From assembly GCF_007004725.1 (NCBI RefSeq), contig NZ_ML660160.1, forward strand, positions 682,001 through 746,000: 64,000 nt of DNA, in the 5' to 3' direction. The notes beneath the pieces are model-generated. The model saw only the letters and a list, made by a program, of their open reading frames with translations, was not told the DNA's origin and did no database searches. This document shows, piece after piece, positions 25,446 through 33,918 of the stretch (within the stretch, counting starts at the first letter, position 1; every line of letters starts with the position of its first letter). Origin of the DNA: Aliikangiella coralliicola (GTDB lineage: Bacteria; Pseudomonadota; Gammaproteobacteria; Enterobacterales; Kangiellaceae). The translations under genes were made by a program, and so were the position numbers.

Positions 25446-26348
25446 ATGGGGAAAAGACTACCACCACTAAAAAGCCTGCGGGCTTTTGAGGCCGCGGCGC
25501 GGCATTTAAGTTTTACCAAAGCAGCGGATGAACTTTTTGTGACTCAGGCAGCTGTTAGTCATCAAATAAAATCGTTAGAAGAATTTTTGGGCGTTCCGCT
25601 ATTTGTCAGGCGAAATAGAAAGCTATTGTTAACCGATGAAGGCCAGAATTATTGGCCGAAAATTCGGGACATTTTTGAGACTTTAAGTAGTGCAACAGAG
25701 CAAATAAAGGCTCAAGGTGCCAGCGGTGCTTTAACAGTTAGCGTTGTGCCGACATTTGCGACCGTCTGGCTAGTGCCCAGACTTTCTCATTTTAGCCAGA
25801 TTTACCCTGAGATTGAGGTTCGCCTGAAGGCTAGCGATGACACGGTCGATTTTGTCAGGGAAGATGTTGATGTCGCTATTTACTATGATACCGGTGATTA
25901 TCCCGGAGTTCATTCCGTGACCTTGTTGAGTGAGCGACTCACACCACTCTGTTCTCCAGCGCTGCTTGAAGGAAATAAGCCTCTCAAATCGCCGCAAGAT
26001 TTGAAACATCATACTTTGTTACATGATGGGAGTACCGGAGATTGGCGACGCTGGTTAAAATTTGCGGGAGTTAAGGGAATTAATCTGAATCATGGGCCCG
26101 TTTTTAGCCATACCTCGATGGTTCAGCAGGCGGCGATTTATGGACAAGGTATCGCGATGGGGCATTTGGTGCTTTCGCAAGCAGATGTTCAGGCGGGGCG
26201 CCTGGTTCGTCCTTTTGAGCTGATGATGGAAAGTGACTTTTCCTATGACATTGTTTGCCCTAAGGAATCTGCCGAAAGACCAAAAATCAAGGCATTTACT
26301 GACTGGTTGTTGCAGACAGTGCGGCAGGAGAGTGGGAATCTTATGTAA
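25446..26348 (+). CDS. gcvA: GcvA-type LysR transcriptional regulator
   Basis: A 300-residue LysR regulator closely following the GcvA pattern. The N-terminal helix-turn-helix region reads LPPLKSLRAFEAAARHLSFT and ELFVTQAAVSHQIKSLE (about 4-50), then LFVRRNRKLLLTDEGQ. The effector domain contains GALTVSVVPTFATVWLVPRL, DVDVAIYYDTGDYPGVH, LLHDGSTGDWRRWL and GPVFSHTSMVQQAAIYGQGIAMGH, all GcvA-like. In enteric bacteria GcvA controls the glycine-cleavage operon and the small RNA GcvB. Here the gcv genes are not in the window, but a divergent RNA-like unit and CTAAT boxes lie directly upstream. The ATG at 25446 has only a weak ribosome site (GCGAG). Confidence 0.88.
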   Translation: MGKRLPPLKSLRAFEAAARHLSFTKAADELFVTQAAVSHQIKSLEEFLGVPLFVRRNRKLLLTDEGQNYWPKIRDIFETLSSATEQIKAQGASGALTVSVVPTFATVWLVPRLSHFSQIYPEIEVRLKASDDTVDFVREDVDVAIYYDTGDYPGVHSVTLLSERLTPLCSPALLEGNKPLKSPQDLKHHTLLHDGSTGDWRRWLKFAGVKGINLNHGPVFSHTSMVQQAAIYGQGIAMGHLVLSQADVQAGRLVRPFELMMESDFSYDIVCPKESAERPKIKAFTDWLLQTVRQESGNLM

Positions 26349-26474
26349 TTTTTGTGGTCGAATGAGAGTAATCGTATTTTCACTCTATACCATGATTATA
26401 TGGTCATTATAGAAAGTTATTGAGTTTTGATGTTAATGAATAGAAGTTAACAAATCACTATTGGAGCGTATTCA

Positions 26475-27176
26475 GTGCTGGCAAGATTTTGGAAAAATAA
26501 TAAAGGCGTTATTTCATTTATTTTTTTGATGCTATTTTTTCGTACCGCAGTAGCAGATTGGTATCATGTTCCATCCGGCTCAATGCAACCGAATATTTTG
26601 ATTGGCGATAGAGTCTGGGTTAATAAACTTGCCTATGACGTTAAAATTCCATTTTCCAGCATTAATTTGAACCGACATCACGAACCACAAGCAGGTGATG
26701 TTGTTGTTTTCCAATCGGAAAAAGCTGGTGAACGCCTGATTAAGCGAGTTGTTGGTGTGTCCGGTGATCGTGTTTCTATGAATAAAAACCGCTTGATGAT
26801 CAATGGTAAGCAAGTTAATACCGAGTTGCTGGAGAGCGATCTGACAATTGATCAATTTATGCAAGATCGAGAGGACGCGGTGTATTTTAAGGAAAAGCCA
26901 GTTAAAAGCGGCTACGATAACATTGCGCAATCGCAAGGCTATCCTATTCGAGTTAGCCGAACAATGCGCTCCTCGCTAGATTCGTTTGACGAAACGACTA
27001 TTCCTGAAGACTATCTACTGGTGCTGGGAGACAATCGTGATAACAGTGCTGATTCGCGGGTAATTGGACTAATACCTAGAAGTGAACTCGTTGGAAGGGC
27101 TGAAAGAGTGGTTGTGTCATTCGATAGTGATAATTATTATTTACCGCGCGACGGGCGATACTGGCAAAGACTCTAG
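26475..27176 (+). CDS. lepB: signal peptidase I (S26)
   Basis: A 233-residue inner-membrane peptidase that removes signal peptides from exported proteins. There is one N-terminal helix (GVISFIFLMLFFRTAVA, about 10-26). The Ser nucleophile lies in VPSGSMQPN, the Lys general base in RLIKRVVGVSGDRV, and the box LVLGDNRDNSADSR follows, with GLIPRSELVGRA as the last conserved element. It is shorter at the N-terminus than the two-helix enteric LepB and is not next to lepA, so it may be an additional signal peptidase. GTG start at 26475 follows TTGGAG by eight bases. Single gene, convergent with ptsO. Confidence 0.87.
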   Translation: MLARFWKNNKGVISFIFLMLFFRTAVADWYHVPSGSMQPNILIGDRVWVNKLAYDVKIPFSSINLNRHHEPQAGDVVVFQSEKAGERLIKRVVGVSGDRVSMNKNRLMINGKQVNTELLESDLTIDQFMQDREDAVYFKEKPVKSGYDNIAQSQGYPIRVSRTMRSSLDSFDETTIPEDYLLVLGDNRDNSADSRVIGLIPRSELVGRAERVVVSFDSDNYYLPRDGRYWQRL

Positions 27177-27204
27177 TTGATCATTAGGTTTTACATCAAA
27201 TAAC

Positions 27205-27468
27205 TTATTCTCCAAAGCCTTCCGCGAAAAGCAATTGAATTGCTTGCAGGAAGGCGTCGGCATCATCGCCACTCGCTTCAATACAAATCAGAGAACCTTT
27301 GGGTGCATTTAAAGTTAATAGTTTGATCAGGCTATCACCTGGCGCGCTTTTATCGCCGTGATTAAGTGTCACCGAGCATTGATAATCACAGACTAACGCC
27401 ACTATCTTAGCGGCGGCTCTTGCATGCATTCCTTTGATGTTTACGACTTCACAATCGATACTCGGCAT
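27205..27468 (-). CDS. ptsO: NPr phosphocarrier (nitrogen PTS HPr)
   Basis: An 87-residue HPr-family protein. The phosphorylated His lies in KGMHARAAAKIV (about His15), and the family's second block NHGDKSAPGDSLIKLLTLNAPKGS follows. It relays phosphate from PtsP (EI-Ntr) to PtsN. It is the last gene of the rpoN-hpf-ptsN-rapZ-ptsO series, eight bp after rapZ, which is the standard gammaproteobacterial order and distinguishes it from the sugar HPr. Confidence 0.9.
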   Translation of the reverse strand: MPSIDCEVVNIKGMHARAAAKIVALVCDYQCSVTLNHGDKSAPGDSLIKLLTLNAPKGSLICIEASGDDADAFLQAIQLLFAEGFGE

Positions 27469-27476
27469 ATCAAGCC

Positions 27477-28328
27477 TTAAGACTCTCTAAGTTCTCGATG
27501 GCGAATTTGCGTGTCAGGATAAAGAGAGGCGAAGTTCTTGGCCAATTTTTCAGCGACGTACACAGAACGATGTTGGCCGCCGGTGCAGCCAATGGCAATG
27601 GTTAAATAGTTTCGGTTATCTTCTTCGAATCTTGGTATCCAGGTTTGCAAAAATACTTTAAGTTGCCAGTAAAACTCTTGTGCCGTGGGTTGTGATTCTA
27701 AATAGTGAATAATGGGCTCGTCTTTTCCTGTATAAGGCCGCAGTTTTTCTTCCCAATAGGGATTCGGCAGACAACGCGCATCAAATACAAAATCAGCGTC
27801 ATTAGGTGCGCCGTTTTTAAACCCAAAAGATTCAAACAATAAACTTAAGCGAGAGGATTTTGTTCCTAACACTCTCTCGACGATCACTTCACATAATTCA
27901 TGGGGAGATTTGGAAGTGGTATCAATGACCAACTGGGCGTAGCGGGTAACCGGTTCTAGCCTTTCCTTTTCCAATTGGATGGCTTCTGAAAGGGAAAGAC
28001 CTTCAGTGGTCAAGGGATGGCGACGTCTGGTTTCGCTAAAGCGTTTTAGTAGTGTTGTGTCATTCGCGTCGATAAAAACCACATCAAGCTGAAACTTACT
28101 TTGCCTGATTTGTTTGATGAGTGAATCAAATTCTTCTGAGGTATGAGTAACATTACGTGCATCTATACCAATAGCCAAACCTGGGTAATGTGAGTCTATT
28201 TGGTCCAATAAGGCCGGAATAAGTTTTATTGGAATATTGTCAACGCAATAAAAACCCTGATCTTCCAAAGCTCTAAGCGCAACTGTTTTTCCTGAACCAG
28301 AACGACCGCTGACAATTATCCTCTTCAT
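27477..28328 (-). CDS. rapZ: RNase adapter protein RapZ
   Basis: A 283-residue RapZ/YvcJ-family protein with the Walker A motif GRSGSGKT (about 8-15), VDNIPIKL, and the C-terminal domain motif IGCTGGQHRSVYVAEKLA. In enteric bacteria RapZ binds glucosamine-6-phosphate and hands the small RNA GlmZ to RNase E, controlling GlmS. It lies between ptsN and ptsO with an eight-bp gap to ptsO. A 304-bp gene-free gap separates it from ptsN, longer than usual. ATG at 28328. Confidence 0.95.
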   Translation of the reverse strand: MKRIIVSGRSGSGKTVALRALEDQGFYCVDNIPIKLIPALLDQIDSHYPGLAIGIDARNVTHTSEEFDSLIKQIRQSKFQLDVVFIDANDTTLLKRFSETRRRHPLTTEGLSLSEAIQLEKERLEPVTRYAQLVIDTTSKSPHELCEVIVERVLGTKSSRLSLLFESFGFKNGAPNDADFVFDARCLPNPYWEEKLRPYTGKDEPIIHYLESQPTAQEFYWQLKVFLQTWIPRFEEDNRNYLTIAIGCTGGQHRSVYVAEKLAKNFASLYPDTQIRHRELRES

Positions 28329-28632
28329 GTGGATAAATATTCCTTTGTGGTTTGATTATTTTTTAATGAACGTAATTATTAATATAGTTGTTTATTGATA
28401 TCACTGTAAATTAATTAGGCGCAAATTCAATCTACGCAGATCATTATTACGGAATACCTCTGATGATAAAAGTTAATATCACTCAATTTCATATCATTTT
28501 GCTTAAATAGTTAAATTGAGCGTTACCTGATTTACAGTTTTCAGGTTAATTATATTCAATTCAAATAAATTAGATGTAGTTTAAGTTAATATAACCTTAT
28601 GACATCAGTATGTCGGATTATCTTATTTTGAG
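28329..28632. other. AT-rich gap between ptsN and rapZ
   Basis: No coding region. The sequence is strongly AT-rich. A small inverted repeat ACCTGA/TCAGGT (about 28527-28548) is the only structure noted. The length suggests that rapZ-ptsO may have a promoter of its own here, but no box pair stood out. Confidence 0.45.
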
Positions 28633-29094
28633 TTATTGGAGCTTTTCCGTCGCTTTTTCAATTATCTCAAATAATGCGTCACCGCAATGGGCATGCCTAA
28701 TTTGTGATACTAATGTCGGCTTTGAAAGGACTTGCGCAATCTCCGCGAGATATTTTAATTGCTCGCTGTCCGCTTTTTCGGGAACCATAATTGCGAAGAT
28801 TATGTCGACCGGTTGGCCATCAGGTGCATCATAATCAACGGCTTCATCCAGTAAAATGAAAACCGCAGTTGCTTCAGTGCAGGCCTCAACACGACCGTGG
28901 GGAATTGCTATTCCATGCCCTAGTGCTGTTGTGCCCAGGCGCTCTCTAGCAAACAGACTATTAAATATGTCTTGCGAGGGACAGTCGATAAACTCAGCCA
29001 TTACTTCGCTGACCTTTTCCAGAACTTTCTTTTTGCTAGATAGCTTCAAGCTGCAGAAAGTTGATTCTGGAGAGAGAATTTGACTAATTTTCAT
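28633..29094 (-). CDS. ptsN: nitrogen-regulatory PTS EIIA protein
   Basis: A 153-residue EIIA-Ntr. The fructose-type EIIA domain fills the protein, with the phospho-accepting His in GHGIAIPHGRVE (about His73), preceded by ARERLGTTALG, and VDIIFAIMVPEKAD in the middle. It takes phosphate from NPr and regulates potassium uptake, the stringent response and other targets in relatives. It lies downstream of hpf with a 97-bp gap containing a strong hairpin. Confidence 0.93.
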   Translation of the reverse strand: MKISQILSPESTFCSLKLSSKKKVLEKVSEVMAEFIDCPSQDIFNSLFARERLGTTALGHGIAIPHGRVEACTEATAVFILLDEAVDYDAPDGQPVDIIFAIMVPEKADSEQLKYLAEIAQVLSKPTLVSQIRHAHCGDALFEIIEKATEKLQ

Positions 29095-29119
29095 TGAATT
29101 GAGGTGGTGTTAAAGGTTT

Positions 29120-29155
29120 GGGGCGATTAGGTGCCAACTTTAGCATAATCGCCCC
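29120..29155. other. intercistronic hairpin between hpf and ptsN
   Basis: A perfect 10-bp inverted repeat GGGGCGATTA/TAATCGCCCC (29120-29129, 29146-29155) with a 16-base loop. In the direction of the operon (minus strand) it is followed by AAACC, not a U-tract, so it looks like an mRNA-processing or stabilising element. On the plus strand GATTTTT follows. Confidence 0.6.
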
Positions 29156-29191
29156 GATTTTTCGTAATAAATTTTACCGAAAAAATGATAA

Positions 29192-29479
29192 TTAATGACG
29201 GGTGAGTTTTTCCTTATGTTTAATAACTTGACGATCGAGCTTATCGATCAAGGTATCTATCGCTGCATACATATCTTCCGACTCACTATTCGCAAATATT
29301 TCGCCTCCATTGACATTGAGTTTGGCTTCTGCAATTTGGCGGAGCTTCTCAACTTGTAAAATAACATGGACGTTATTTATATGATCAAAATGACGTTCGA
29401 TTCTCTCAAACTTCTCGTAAACGTAGTTTCGAAGAGAGTCAGTAATGTCTAAGTGATGACCAGTCAGGTTAATTTGCAT
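29192..29479 (-). CDS. hpf: ribosome hibernation promoting factor, short form
   Basis: A 95-residue protein of the YfiA/HPF family (MQINLTGHHLDITDSLRNYVYEK start, LRQIAEAKLNVNGGEIFANSESEDMYAAIDTLIDKLDRQVIKHKEKL). Length and position directly after rpoN identify the short HPF, which binds the 30S decoding region and promotes 100S ribosome dimers in stationary phase. An AAGGA-type ribosome site lies before the ATG at 29479. Confidence 0.93.
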   Translation of the reverse strand: MQINLTGHHLDITDSLRNYVYEKFERIERHFDHINNVHVILQVEKLRQIAEAKLNVNGGEIFANSESEDMYAAIDTLIDKLDRQVIKHKEKLTRH

Positions 29480-29565
29480 AGTAGTATTCCTTCTTTTGTT
29501 GACGGAAATATCAGGTTTCGCTTCACATGTTTAGATTACAACATTGAGAAGTGATCCCTAATGCC

Positions 29566-31071
29566 TTAGATCAATTTCTTTCGTTCGTTCGAAGGTGGTA
29601 TCGACATTGCTTCTCGATACTTCGCCACTGTTCTTCGAGCGACCTTGATTCCTTGCTCTTTGAGCAAATTCGCTAATTTGCTATCGCTAAGCGGTTTTGC
29701 CTGGTTTTCAGCTGCGATCAACTTTTTGATGACCGCTCTGATGGCTGTTGATGAACATTCTCCACCCGTTGTCGTGCCAACATGGCTGGAGAAAAAGTAT
29801 TTCAGTTCGAAAATTCCCCGAGGTGTATGCATATATTTTTGCGTAGTCACGCGGGAAATGGTTGATTCGTGCATTTCAACTTCTTCAGCGACGTCATTAA
29901 GGACCAGAGGCTTCATCGCTTCTTCGCCATATTCAAGAAAGCCGATTTGTTTTGCAACAATGCAGCTGGTTACCTTTAGCAAGGTTTCATTGCGGCTTTG
30001 CAGGCTTTTGATAAACCACTTGGCATCTTGTAAATTATTTTTCAGGTAAACATTTTCAGCGCTGTTGTCGGCTCTTTTAATCAAGCTGGCATAGTCACTA
30101 TTGATTTTCAATTTAGGAGAGGAGCTGTTGTTTAATTCAACTCCCCATACACCTTTACTATCTTTCGTAACGTAAACATCGGGCGTGATATATTGCGCCG
30201 TGTTTTGGCTGATTTGGTTGCCTGGCCGCGGATCCAGCGACTGGATTATTTCAATTGCTTCTTTCAGTTGCAGTTCTGAAGTGCCGGTAGCGCGCATGAT
30301 CTGTCGATAATTTCGACTAGAAAGGAGCGGGAATTGTTCCTGAACGATTTTTTGTGCCAGTTTATGCGATGGAGTATCGTTGGAATCTCGTTTTAGCTGA
30401 AGTAACAAGCACTCTTGCAAGTTACGGGCTGCAATGCCCGCGGGTTCAAAGCTTTGTAATAGATGAAGTACCGCGCTAACTTCTTCCAATTCAATTTGTG
30501 ATTCACTTTCAGGATCTTCAATTAAGTCTTCATTTTCTTCGGCAAACATTTCAACCACATCTTCCAGGTTGAGTTGTACGTAGCCTCTTTCATCGATTGC
30601 ATCAATCAAAATGGTGGCAATAGCTTTATCGACATCACTAATATTCATCATGTCAATTTGCCACTGAAGTTGATCTTGCAGAGATTCAGATGTTTCGCCC
30701 TGATAATCAAAACTTGAAGAGTCGTCGTTATTTCGTCCAGAGTTTGAACCCTGAGAAACATAACCCCAATCTTCCCACTTGGTATCAATTGTTAAGTCAG
30801 TTTCAATTTTGTCACTTTGAATTTGTGTGCTGGTATCGAAGTCGTCGCTTGAGTTTTCCACTTGATTTTGTGACTCAGCATTATTGGCATTACTTTCGAT
30901 TTCGCTTAGAGATTCGTTGTTTTCCGATTCAAGTAGTGGATTAGAGTCAAGCGCCTGTTGAATTTCACTTTGTAAATCGAGACTTGACAACTGCAACAGC
31001 TTAATTGCTTGCTGCAATTGGGGGGTCATTGTCAAAGATTGACTGATTTTAAGTTGTAAAGATTGTTTCAT
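29566..31071 (-). CDS. rpoN: RNA polymerase sigma-54 factor
   Basis: A 501-residue RpoN. Region I is the Gln/Leu-rich activator-interacting segment (LQLKISQSLTMTPQLQQAIKLLQL). A long acidic, Ser/Asn-rich region II spans about 50-125. Core-binding region III follows (FEPAGIAARNLQECLLLQL). The HTH region includes HESTISRVTTQKYMHTPRGIFELKYFF, and the RpoN box ARRTVAKYREAM lies near the C-terminus. It directs transcription from -24/-12 promoters with enhancer-binding ATPases. Heads the minus-strand hpf-ptsN-rapZ-ptsO series, 307 bp after lptB. Confidence 0.97.
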   Translation of the reverse strand: MKQSLQLKISQSLTMTPQLQQAIKLLQLSSLDLQSEIQQALDSNPLLESENNESLSEIESNANNAESQNQVENSSDDFDTSTQIQSDKIETDLTIDTKWEDWGYVSQGSNSGRNNDDSSSFDYQGETSESLQDQLQWQIDMMNISDVDKAIATILIDAIDERGYVQLNLEDVVEMFAEENEDLIEDPESESQIELEEVSAVLHLLQSFEPAGIAARNLQECLLLQLKRDSNDTPSHKLAQKIVQEQFPLLSSRNYRQIMRATGTSELQLKEAIEIIQSLDPRPGNQISQNTAQYITPDVYVTKDSKGVWGVELNNSSSPKLKINSDYASLIKRADNSAENVYLKNNLQDAKWFIKSLQSRNETLLKVTSCIVAKQIGFLEYGEEAMKPLVLNDVAEEVEMHESTISRVTTQKYMHTPRGIFELKYFFSSHVGTTTGGECSSTAIRAVIKKLIAAENQAKPLSDSKLANLLKEQGIKVARRTVAKYREAMSIPPSNERKKLI

Positions 31072-31378
31072 TAATGTTTTTTTCCAGAGGCGCTTTTACC
31101 CGTTGCCTCTCTTGTTACTAACTATAGCAGTTATTCGGTTTAATTGAGAAAAAACACCCCGCACAGCTAGTTAGTAAATACGTTTATTTATTAGTTAGCG
31201 ATGTTGTTAATATGATGGCGAATGCGCCAGGAATCAAGCATATTAACTAATAAATTTTATTTTTATTACCTGTTGGTTTAAATTTGTTCATTTATCGATT
31301 AAATCAGTCATTAATAGTTTAAAAAGCAAACAATGACTGTGACTACTATCAAGGTTACTTCAAGTCTAGCCTTTACTA
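31072..31378. other. gene-free gap between lptB and rpoN
   Basis: An AT-rich region without a gene. It probably holds the rpoN promoter on the minus strand. A short hairpin AGAGGC/GCCTCT (about 31087-31112) lies close to the rpoN start codon and could affect its translation. No clear promoter boxes were found. Confidence 0.45.
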
Positions 31379-32104
31379 TTAAAGTTTAAAGTTTTCGCCC
31401 AGATAAACTTTTTTAACCTGTTGATTACTAAGAATTTCACCTGGGCTGCCCTGGGCTAGTAATTTTCCAGATTCAACGATATAGGCCCGCTCACAAACAT
31501 CCAGAGTTTCTCTCACATTATGATCGGTAATTAAAACACCCAGACCACGGTCTCGTAGTTGTTGAATAACGTTCTTTATATCAGTAACCGAAATAGGGTC
31601 AACACCGGCAAAGGGCTCATCTAACAAAATAAAATTGGGATCATTGGCGAGTGCGCGAGCTATTTCCACGCGGCGCCTTTCACCGCCGGAAAGCGCCATC
31701 CCCGGGCTCTTTTGTATGTGTGTAATTTGAAACTCATCTAACAACTCCATCATCTTTCGATAGCGTTGTTTTTTGCTCAACTCAGTATTCAGTTCCAGTA
31801 TCGCCATAATATTATCTTCAACCGAAAGTTTACGAAATACCGAAGCTTCCTGGGGAAGATACCCAATACCCAGTTTGGCTCGCTGGTGCATGGCCAAATA
31901 AGTAATTTCTTGATTATCCAGCCAAATCTCACCACCGTCAGCATTCACTAATCCTACAATCATATAAAACGAAGTGGTTTTTCCTGCGCCGTTCGGGCCC
32001 AGCAGCCCTACGATTTCTCCGATGCTGACTTCGAGCGAAACATCTGAAACGACTTTTCGCCCAGAATAGACTTTAGCTAAGTGCTGTGCTGAAAGTTTAC
32101 TCAT
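31379..32104 (-). CDS. lptB: LPS export ABC transporter ATP-binding protein
   Basis: A 241-residue ATPase with Walker [10 protein letters not shown] (about 36-44), Q-loop [12 protein letters not shown], signature [15 protein letters not shown], Walker [14 protein letters not shown] and switch [10 protein letters not shown]. It drives LPS extraction from the inner membrane with LptF/LptG, which are not in the window. The start overlaps the lptA stop by four bp, and the gene closes the kdsD-kdsC-lptC-lptA-lptB run. Confidence 0.96.
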   Translation of the reverse strand: MSKLSAQHLAKVYSGRKVVSDVSLEVSIGEIVGLLGPNGAGKTTSFYMIVGLVNADGGEIWLDNQEITYLAMHQRAKLGIGYLPQEASVFRKLSVEDNIMAILELNTELSKKQRYRKMMELLDEFQITHIQKSPGMALSGGERRRVEIARALANDPNFILLDEPFAGVDPISVTDIKNVIQQLRDRGLGVLITDHNVRETLDVCERAYIVESGKLLAQGSPGEILSNQQVKKVYLGENFKL

Positions 32105-32817
32105 TGCTCTTTCTTTTTATTTTGAGTCATTTCGACTTGTTGGTTAGGGGATTTAGGGATTTGCATCACGCGGGTTTCGCCATTGTAATGAATTTTGTGT
32201 GCCTTAATGGTTTCTCTTTCCGTGGTTAGTTTTACCTTACCGGTGAGCTCAAACTGTTGTGTTTTCTGATTGTAAACTAGTTCCGATGCTGTCGCTTTTA
32301 ACGTACTTTCGGGTTGCGAAATCGTCACCTCTAGTGGGTTTCCATAGGCTGTGAGTAAACCTGACGGTAGAGAAGCAAAGCTGAGTTTTTGACTGCTGAT
32401 TTTTACCTGGTTGTTTGCATTTTCACGCAGGTTCAGCTCTATGTTCCCACGTGCGTTAATTGACTCTGTTTTAAGAACATAATTTATATTTTCTGCAGTG
32501 AAATCAATTTTTTTGTTAGACGGGTCGTTGAAAGTGAAATGAGCGGGGTGTCCCGATATTTTAATCGATTCTGTTTCACCTCTGTTTTTACTGTTAGTTT
32601 CAATCTGGTTGCCGGCGACGCGGACATTTTCACTCGTAAACTTGGCGTTACCCGTGTAACGCAGTACTCGATTGGCGAGATCGAAAACAGAGCTTTCGCT
32701 GGTAATTCCCCAATCGGATTCGCGACTAACTGCAGTGTTTGATTGAAAGAACAAAAGCAATCCTATTGCTGATATGCGGGCCATCAAAAGGCGAGACGGT
32801 TTGTTAGTCAACAACAT
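32101..32817 (-). CDS. lptA: LPS transport periplasmic protein LptA
   Basis: A 238-residue protein, a little longer than the E. coli form. There is a signal peptide ([20 protein letters not shown]) after a short basic leader, then the OstA-like beta-jellyroll repeats ([44 protein letters not shown]) that form the LPS bridge across the periplasm. ATG 32817 is preceded by AGGA at seven bases and overlaps lptC; the Met at codon 12 is an alternative. Identity rests on repeats and position between lptC and lptB. Confidence 0.92.
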   Translation of the reverse strand: MLLTNKPSRLLMARISAIGLLLFFQSNTAVSRESDWGITSESSVFDLANRVLRYTGNAKFTSENVRVAGNQIETNSKNRGETESIKISGHPAHFTFNDPSNKKIDFTAENINYVLKTESINARGNIELNLRENANNQVKISSQKLSFASLPSGLLTAYGNPLEVTISQPESTLKATASELVYNQKTQQFELTGKVKLTTERETIKAHKIHYNGETRVMQIPKSPNQQVEMTQNKKKEQ

Positions 32818-33382
32818 TCTTTTTTCCTATAGTATGAACTTGCTCACCAAGTTCAATATGTTCTTTTTTAAAATTTGCTTGCATACCTTTTGCAAAAGTT
32901 TCAGTTCCCATCACGGAAATGGTGACGGTTTCATCTGTGGTTGCAGTATTTTGCTCCAAGTTAAAGGAGAGCTGCTCGCCATAAATTCTGGCCCACGAGT
33001 TTTGTGCTTGATCCGCTTTGTCTGTTTGTGTCAGTTCAACTTTATTGATGAGATCAAGCTGATTCGTTTGATGAGTCAACTTTCCCTGTTTTGCCTGAAT
33101 AAGCCAATCGGAATCTTTGACGCCTAATGTCTTTATTTTCGGTGCTTCAAAAACTGAGACGTTATCCAGCAAAAAATGTTCAACTTTTTTTGCATCAACT
33201 TGATTGATCAGTTTTCCATTTTCATCATAATTTTTCAGCGAAACCTGCTTAAAAAAATAATCAGCGCTTGATGGTTTCTTTTCGACAATAGAATCCGCTG
33301 GTTGATCGGAGCGCCAGTAACTTGTCGTCAATAAAACAACTGCTATTGAGGAAATGATAAAAATTAGCGTGCGTTTTTTCAC
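32804..33382 (-). CDS. lptC: LPS export system protein LptC
   Basis: A 192-residue bitopic inner-membrane protein with an N-terminal helix (TLIFIISSIAVVLLTTSYW, about 4-22) and a periplasmic beta-jellyroll (YFFKQVSLKNYDENGKLINQVDAKKVEHF, then LIQAKQGKLTHQTNQLDLINKVELTQ). It passes LPS from LptBFG to LptA. It overlaps kdsC by four bp and lptA by 14 bp. Confidence 0.93.
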   Translation of the reverse strand: MKKRTLIFIISSIAVVLLTTSYWRSDQPADSIVEKKPSSADYFFKQVSLKNYDENGKLINQVDAKKVEHFLLDNVSVFEAPKIKTLGVKDSDWLIQAKQGKLTHQTNQLDLINKVELTQTDKADQAQNSWARIYGEQLSFNLEQNTATTDETVTISVMGTETFAKGMQANFKKEHIELGEQVHTIGKKNVVD

Positions 33383-33918
33383 GTCATATAACCATCAAGA
33401 ATATCATCTAGCCTTTGCTGTGCATGAAGCAATAAATCGGCTACTTCTCTAACTGCCCCCTGGCCGCCGGAAGTCGTAGTAACCCAGTCAGCTTGCTCGC
33501 GAACAAATTCATATCCATCAGCGACGCTAATTCCCAAGCCGGCGCGTTTCATCAATGGCAAATCAGGCAAGTCATCGCCAATGTGAGCGACCTGAGCAGG
33601 AGTCAGACTTAGCAGAGAAACAATTTCATCAAAGGTTGAACGCTTATCCGAACGCCCTTGATACACATGTTGAATTCCTAATTCTTTGGCTCGACGTTCA
33701 ACGATAGTTGAATGTCGGCCAGTAATTATTGCAACTTGAATACCTGATTTTTGCAGGAGCTTGATACCCAATCCGTCTTTGATGTTAAAGCTTTTTATTT
33801 CATCACCCTGGTTGGTCAGGTAGACTTTTCCATCGCTGAGTACACCGTCTACATCACAAATAAGCAGTTTGATGTTTTTGGCAATAGCTAAAATGTTGGC
33901 TGGATAATTAGGTAACAT
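33379..33918 (-). CDS. kdsC: 3-deoxy-D-manno-octulosonate 8-phosphate phosphatase
   Basis: A 179-residue HAD-family phosphatase. Motif I is LLICDVDGVLSDGKVY with the nucleophile Asp (about 20), motif II is AIITGRHS, and the late motif is HIGDDLPDLPLMKRAG. It lacks a cap domain, as KdsC tetramers do. It dephosphorylates Kdo-8-P in lipid A/core synthesis. ATG overlaps the kdsD stop (TGATG), a tight coupling. Confidence 0.95.
   Translation of the reverse strand: MLPNYPANILAIAKNIKLLICDVDGVLSDGKVYLTNQGDEIKSFNIKDGLGIKLLQKSGIQVAIITGRHSTIVERRAKELGIQHVYQGRSDKRSTFDEIVSLLSLTPAQVAHIGDDLPDLPLMKRAGLGISVADGYEFVREQADWVTTTSGGQGAVREVADLLLHAQQRLDDILDGYMT

Noticed and set aside
28610-28834. Plus-strand reading frame antisense to ptsN
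   Set aside because: Shadow of the conserved ptsN gene; no start signal.
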